Assembly (NCBI GenBank): GCA_019239775.1
Contig: JAFAZN010000447.1
Span: forward strand, 1-34,231
Origin: Chloroflexota bacterium
Lineage (GTDB): Bacteria; Chloroflexota; UBA6077; CF-72
DNA: 34,231 nucleotides
Reading direction: 5' to 3'
Positions 31,473-34,231 of this stretch are shown here, piece by piece (positions within the stretch are counted from its first letter, which is position 1; each line of letters begins with the position of its first letter). Both the position numbers and the translations under genes were made by a program. The notes under the pieces were generated by a model. The model made no database searches. It saw only the letters and a list, made by a program, of their open reading frames with translations, and was not told the DNA's origin.

Positions 31473-32114
31473 TCAGCCGCGATAGGCTTTGCAGAGGCCG
31501 CGCAGCACGAACCGCGCGTACTCGTCGGCGACCTGCTCGGCCGATAGACGTCCGCGCGCTTTGAACCATCGCGAAACGTTGAAGCCGATGCCCAGAATCC
31601 CCGCGACGATCACACTCACATCCACCGGCTCGAACTCTGCGTCGATGATGCCGGCCTCGACGATCTGGCGGAAACGCTGCTCGTACCGATCGCGGCTCGC
31701 CACGTAGCGTCGCCTCAACCGACTACCCAGGCCGCGCAATTCGTTGGCTGTGACGGCCGCGCCAAAATCCTGTCTGGCGCACGCGAGGATGTGGTGCCGG
31801 ATTGCCGCCGCGAGCCGGTCGGCTTGCGACGGACCGGCGCCTTCCAGCGTTTGGTCCAAACCGGTTGATAACCGCTCGATCGCATCTTGCAGGACATCGA
31901 ACAGCAGTTGTTCCTTGGTAGCGCAGTGAAAGTACAGCGTGGAGATGGTGATGCCCGCCTGCGCGGCGATATCGCGCATGGTCGCGCCGGCGAAACCATG
32001 TTGGGCGAACTCCCGCCGGGCGGCGGCGCGGATCAGATCAATGCGCGCTGGACTGATGCGCTGTCGCGTCGCGACACCTGTGTCCAAATGTACCGCTCGC
32101 CGCCGATCTGGCAT
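31473..32114 (-). CDS. TetR/AcrR family transcriptional regulator
   Basis: The 213-residue repressor has an N-terminal helix-turn-helix with the family signature (AARREFAQHGFAGATMRDIA, then AQAGITISTLYFHCATKEQLL) and an all-helical ligand-binding and dimerisation domain. I placed the start at ATG 32114; the frame stays open upstream for 44 codons with no ribosome site and no similarity. It lies immediately upstream of the esterase-importer operon on the same strand and is followed by the promoter and palindrome at 31400-31452, so it is the best candidate for its repressor. TetR ligands are often the substrate or product of the controlled pathway. The alternative name AcrR-like FadR/PaaR cannot be decided. 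Confidence 0.9.
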   Translation of the reverse strand: MPDRRRAVHLDTGVATRQRISPARIDLIRAAARREFAQHGFAGATMRDIAAQAGITISTLYFHCATKEQLLFDVLQDAIERLSTGLDQTLEGAGPSQADRLAAAIRHHILACARQDFGAAVTANELRGLGSRLRRRYVASRDRYEQRFRQIVEAGIIDAEFEPVDVSVIVAGILGIGFNVSRWFKARGRLSAEQVADEYARFVLRGLCKAYRG

Positions 32115-32181
32115 GCCGCCGATACCAGCATATCGGTTTAATTGCACCTGGACTGCGCTGCGATCGCGAACGAAAGAGCCT

Positions 32182-32847
32182 CTACTCCTGGAGGCCCCCC
32201 GGTCGACTTCGCTGTCGATAGACAACCCAGGAATACGCCGCCGCAATGATTGCGCTTACAAGAGACGCGAGAACCGGCACCCGCGTCGCGACCCGACCGC
32301 GCGCCGGCACCGCTGCCAGCGTCGCCAGCCCGGCCAGCACGCAAAGGTAGCCTGCAAGACGGTGCGTACGCTCCCAGACGGCTGGATCCGCGAGGCTCCA
32401 CGGCGTTCTGATGCCGACTATCGGATTGCGAGGGAGCTTCGGCAGCACATTGCCAAGTGCAATCAGCAGCACACCGCATATCGCGCGCGGTACACGTTGC
32501 ATGTCCATCGGGAGCGAGAGCCCGTTTGCAAGCAACGCCACATGATTGAGCAGGAGACCAAGTTCGGCAACATCGATGGCTTCGCCGAGCGCCTGCACGC
32601 CGGACTCAGTATCTTCGCGATCGCTCCCACCTGGCCACGCCCCCAGCCGTTGATTGAGGATTGCAATGCCCGCCATGAGCGCTGGAGTCCGCAGCGTGGC
32701 CACACCGCGCCCAGTATGCCGGTCGGGGCGTCCGTCCCAACGGAAATGAGTCGCAACACGACGCGGCAAGAACGGATATGCCAGGAGCGATGCGCCGAGC
32801 GCCGTACCGGTGGCTGCAAGCGATATTGCGCGACGGCGCACGTTCAC
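32182..32847 (-). CDS. SdpI family immunity-type membrane protein
   Basis: The 221-residue integral membrane protein has about six helices. A DUF1648-like start (LPRRVATHFRWDGRPDRHTGR) is followed by the SdpI signature near 130-165: GNVLPKLPRNPIVGIRTPW, then WERTHRLAGYL. In Bacillus subtilis SdpI protects against the SdpC toxin and sequesters the repressor SdpR at the membrane. Here the GTG start overlaps the stop of the ArsR-type gene by 4 bp (GTGA), the same repressor-then-immunity order as sdpRI. No sdpABC-like toxin genes lie in this window. The gene could also act as a general envelope-stress protein. Confidence 0.88.
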   Translation of the reverse strand: MNVRRRAISLAATGTALGASLLAYPFLPRRVATHFRWDGRPDRHTGRGVATLRTPALMAGIAILNQRLGAWPGGSDREDTESGVQALGEAIDVAELGLLLNHVALLANGLSLPMDMQRVPRAICGVLLIALGNVLPKLPRNPIVGIRTPWSLADPAVWERTHRLAGYLCVLAGLATLAAVPARGRVATRVPVLASLVSAIIAAAYSWVVYRQRSRPGGLQE

Positions 32848-33128
32848 GGCGATTCTCCTGATGGGTGTTCCGGGTCCGTCAAGAGGCTGAGCACCTCCGC
32901 CACGAGGTCCTGGAAGACGGTGGTGTTGAGTGAGTACACCTGGAATTGGCCGCGCCGCTCCACACGCACGAGGTCCGCCAGCTTCAGGACCATGAGGTGG
33001 TGGTTGACCGCGGCCGGACTAAGACCAGTAGCCGCTGCGAGTTCCCCGGCCGGTCGTTCGCCGCGGCGGAGTACGCGCAGGATTGTGCGGCGGTGGGGGT
33101 CAGCCAGTGCCCGAAACGCGTCCTGCAC
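32844..33128 (-). CDS. ArsR-type repressor, SdpR-like
   Basis: This is a small winged-helix regulator of 94 residues, matching the size of SdpR (about 90). It starts QDAFRALADPHRRTILRVL, has the recognition helix GLSPAAVNHHLMVLKLADLV and wing VERRGQFQVYSL. No metal-binding Cys of ArsR/SmtB type is present in the DNA-binding helix. The start is placed at GTG 33128, four bases after the CPBP stop, because this is where family similarity begins; a longer in-frame start would overlap the CPBP gene by 80 bp. It probably represses its own operon and may be titrated by the SdpI protein encoded next to it. Confidence 0.88.
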   Translation of the reverse strand: MQDAFRALADPHRRTILRVLRRGERPAGELAAATGLSPAAVNHHLMVLKLADLVRVERRGQFQVYSLNTTVFQDLVAEVLSLLTDPEHPSGESP

Positions 33129-33132
33129 CAGC

Positions 33133-34231
33133 TCATTGCCCGGAGCGCGTAGGCACTGCGGGGGAGTTGACCATCGCGCGCACTGAACTTCGCCAGAGCG
33201 AGTCGCGGACAATCAGCAAGGCGACGAGAGCAAGTATCGCCACGCCGTAGATTCCCACGCCAAATGAGTACACCGGGTCGAATGGCTTGAAGCCGAGAAA
33301 CACGAGGAACGCGGTGACCTGGTCGTTCAGCGCGTGGAGGTACGCGGCAAGCAGAATACTTCCGGATTTGAATACCCCATATCCCAGAGCGACAGCTAAA
33401 CCCATGGTGAACAACACTGTCAGGAGCAGTCCTGCGATAGGGTAACCAGGATAGCTCCACCCCATCAGGATGAGTGGCCAGTGCCACATGCCCCATATTA
33501 CGCCGACGAGAAGCACGCCTCGCAGCCGCCCAAGTTTGCACAGCTCCGCTTGCAAATAGCCACGCCAGCCGTACTCTTCGCCGAAGGCCAGCACGATTGC
33601 GAGAATTGGCGCGAGCAGGACCGACTGGACTCCGACCGCGACGACGTACACGTCCGAGCTGAGTCCAGGCGGTGGAGGAGGAACGAGCGCGGCCGTCGCC
33701 GGCCCCAGGCCGAAGATGCCATTCAGCCCGACCTGCAGAACATAAAAGCCGATGAACGGCAGGCCCAACAGCACGTAGTAACGGAGTGGCCCCCAACTGA
33801 GCTTGACGCGCGCCATGCCTTCACGGCCCGCCACCAGGCGCAGCGCAACCAGGATCGGCAGGCCGAGGAACGCCAGCACCTGCGGCACCGTCGCTGCCAC
33901 CACCAGCAGCGGACCCGCTGCGGGAGCAAACAAGATCGCAACGCTGCCGACGACGTACACCATCGTGAGCAACAGGTAGTAGTGATAGAACCACCGCGCG
34001 CGTCCGACGGACCGCTGGAAGTACAGCGGGTTCTCAGGAAAGAGACGCCAGCCGAGCACCACCGCCGAAAACGCCGGCAGGAGCATCTGCAGTTGGATCA
34101 CGGTCACGGCTCCAGGTACGGCGAGGCCGCCCCGCCAGAAGATCCCGAGGTCCACCAGCCATGTCAGCCCAAAGGTGAGCGCCAGAAAGCCGCCAACATG
34201 CGCCCAAGCCGGCCGCGTGCGATCCGCCGCC
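33133..34231 (-). CDS. CPBP family intramembrane metalloprotease (5' end outside window)
   Basis: This integral membrane protein has about eight to ten helices and the CPBP (CAAX protease and bacteriocin-processing) motifs: EEYGWRGYLQ (motif 1, EExxxR), GMWHWPLIL (motif 2, xxxH) and YLHALND (motif 3). These residues coordinate metal in Rce1-like proteases, so it should be catalytic. A GTG at 34155 could start it, but the frame remains open to the window edge and reads like an N-terminal helix (HVGGFLALTFGLTWLV), so the true start lies further right. It is followed by the SdpR-like gene after 4 bp. In bacteria CPBP proteins often confer bacteriocin self-immunity. Confidence 0.88.
   Translation of the reverse strand, partial: AADRTRPAWAHVGGFLALTFGLTWLVDLGIFWRGGLAVPGAVTVIQLQMLLPAFSAVVLGWRLFPENPLYFQRSVGRARWFYHYYLLLTMVYVVGSVAILFAPAAGPLLVVAATVPQVLAFLGLPILVALRLVAGREGMARVKLSWGPLRYYVLLGLPFIGFYVLQVGLNGIFGLGPATAALVPPPPPGLSSDVYVVAVGVQSVLLAPILAIVLAFGEEYGWRGYLQAELCKLGRLRGVLLVGVIWGMWHWPLILMGWSYPGYPIAGLLLTVLFTMGLAVALGYGVFKSGSILLAAYLHALNDQVTAFLVFLGFKPFDPVYSFGVGIYGVAILALVALLIVRDSLWRSSVRAMVNSPAVPTRSGQ

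Noticed and set aside
31939-33186. 415-codon plus-strand frame across TetR, SdpI and SdpR genes
   Set aside because: It is antisense to three coherent genes with conserved motifs; a high-GC artefact.

Overview
The window is high-GC bacterial DNA with short leaders, many GTG starts and stop/start overlaps. An XRE-STAND-NTPase-WD40 protein, an S8 protease with a WDGSRWA tail, an Nramp-like/soluble MgtE pair and several HEAT, BNR and WD propeller proteins suggest a soil-type Chloroflexota or a relative. That placement is an inference: no rRNA or other marker gene is present. No tRNA, rRNA, insertion sequence, integrase or CRISPR array was seen.

Layout. (1) 202-3057, minus strand: a tight operon of an HSL-type esterase, a beta-propeller lactonase and an SDR oxidoreductase. 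(2) 3338-6211, minus: a secreted C39-like cysteine peptidase, a pyruvate-oxidase-like ThDP enzyme and an unusual PTPS/QueD-fold protein. (3) 6392-9307: an Nramp-type transporter convergent with a soluble PRC/MgtE-N/CBS protein, probably a metal (Mg2+?) transport and sensing pair. (4) 9622-13480, plus: a BNR propeller, a DHA2 drug exporter, and a membrane protein/cupin pair behind a perfect palindromic operator. (5) 13830-15050: a MarR repressor divergent from YceI, with repeated operators between them. (6) 15065-19344, minus: a membrane GGDEF-EAL protein and the S8 protease. (7) 19552-24448: a soluble histidine kinase, the 1206-residue XRE-STAND-WD40 protein (the two overlap tail to tail by 83 bp) and a small helical-repeat protein.

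(8) 24492-32114, minus: a probable seven-gene operon. It holds a secreted tannase/feruloyl-esterase/MHETase-family hydrolase with a CS-D-HC signature, a lipoprotein binding protein, two ATPases and two permeases of an amino-acid/aromatic-acid (HAAT) ABC importer, and an XRE-cupin regulator. Upstream lie a TetR gene and a sigma70-like promoter flanked by palindromic operator candidates. The simplest reading is extracellular ester cleavage coupled to import of the released acid. (9) 32182-34231, minus: a CPBP membrane protease (5' end outside the window), an SdpR-like ArsR repressor and an SdpI-like immunity protein, nearly fused by translational coupling.

The most unusual feature is a family of degenerate intergenic repeats (core CCACGGAGTGATG) in four clusters at gene 3' ends: 1-150, 3227-3335, 7719-8040 and 13568-13860. 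Three clusters also carry a conserved module of about 55-60 bp whose pairing arms could form a pseudoknot. One cluster supplies the stop codon of the MarR gene, and two abut what look like gene fragments. I do not recognise this repeat family.
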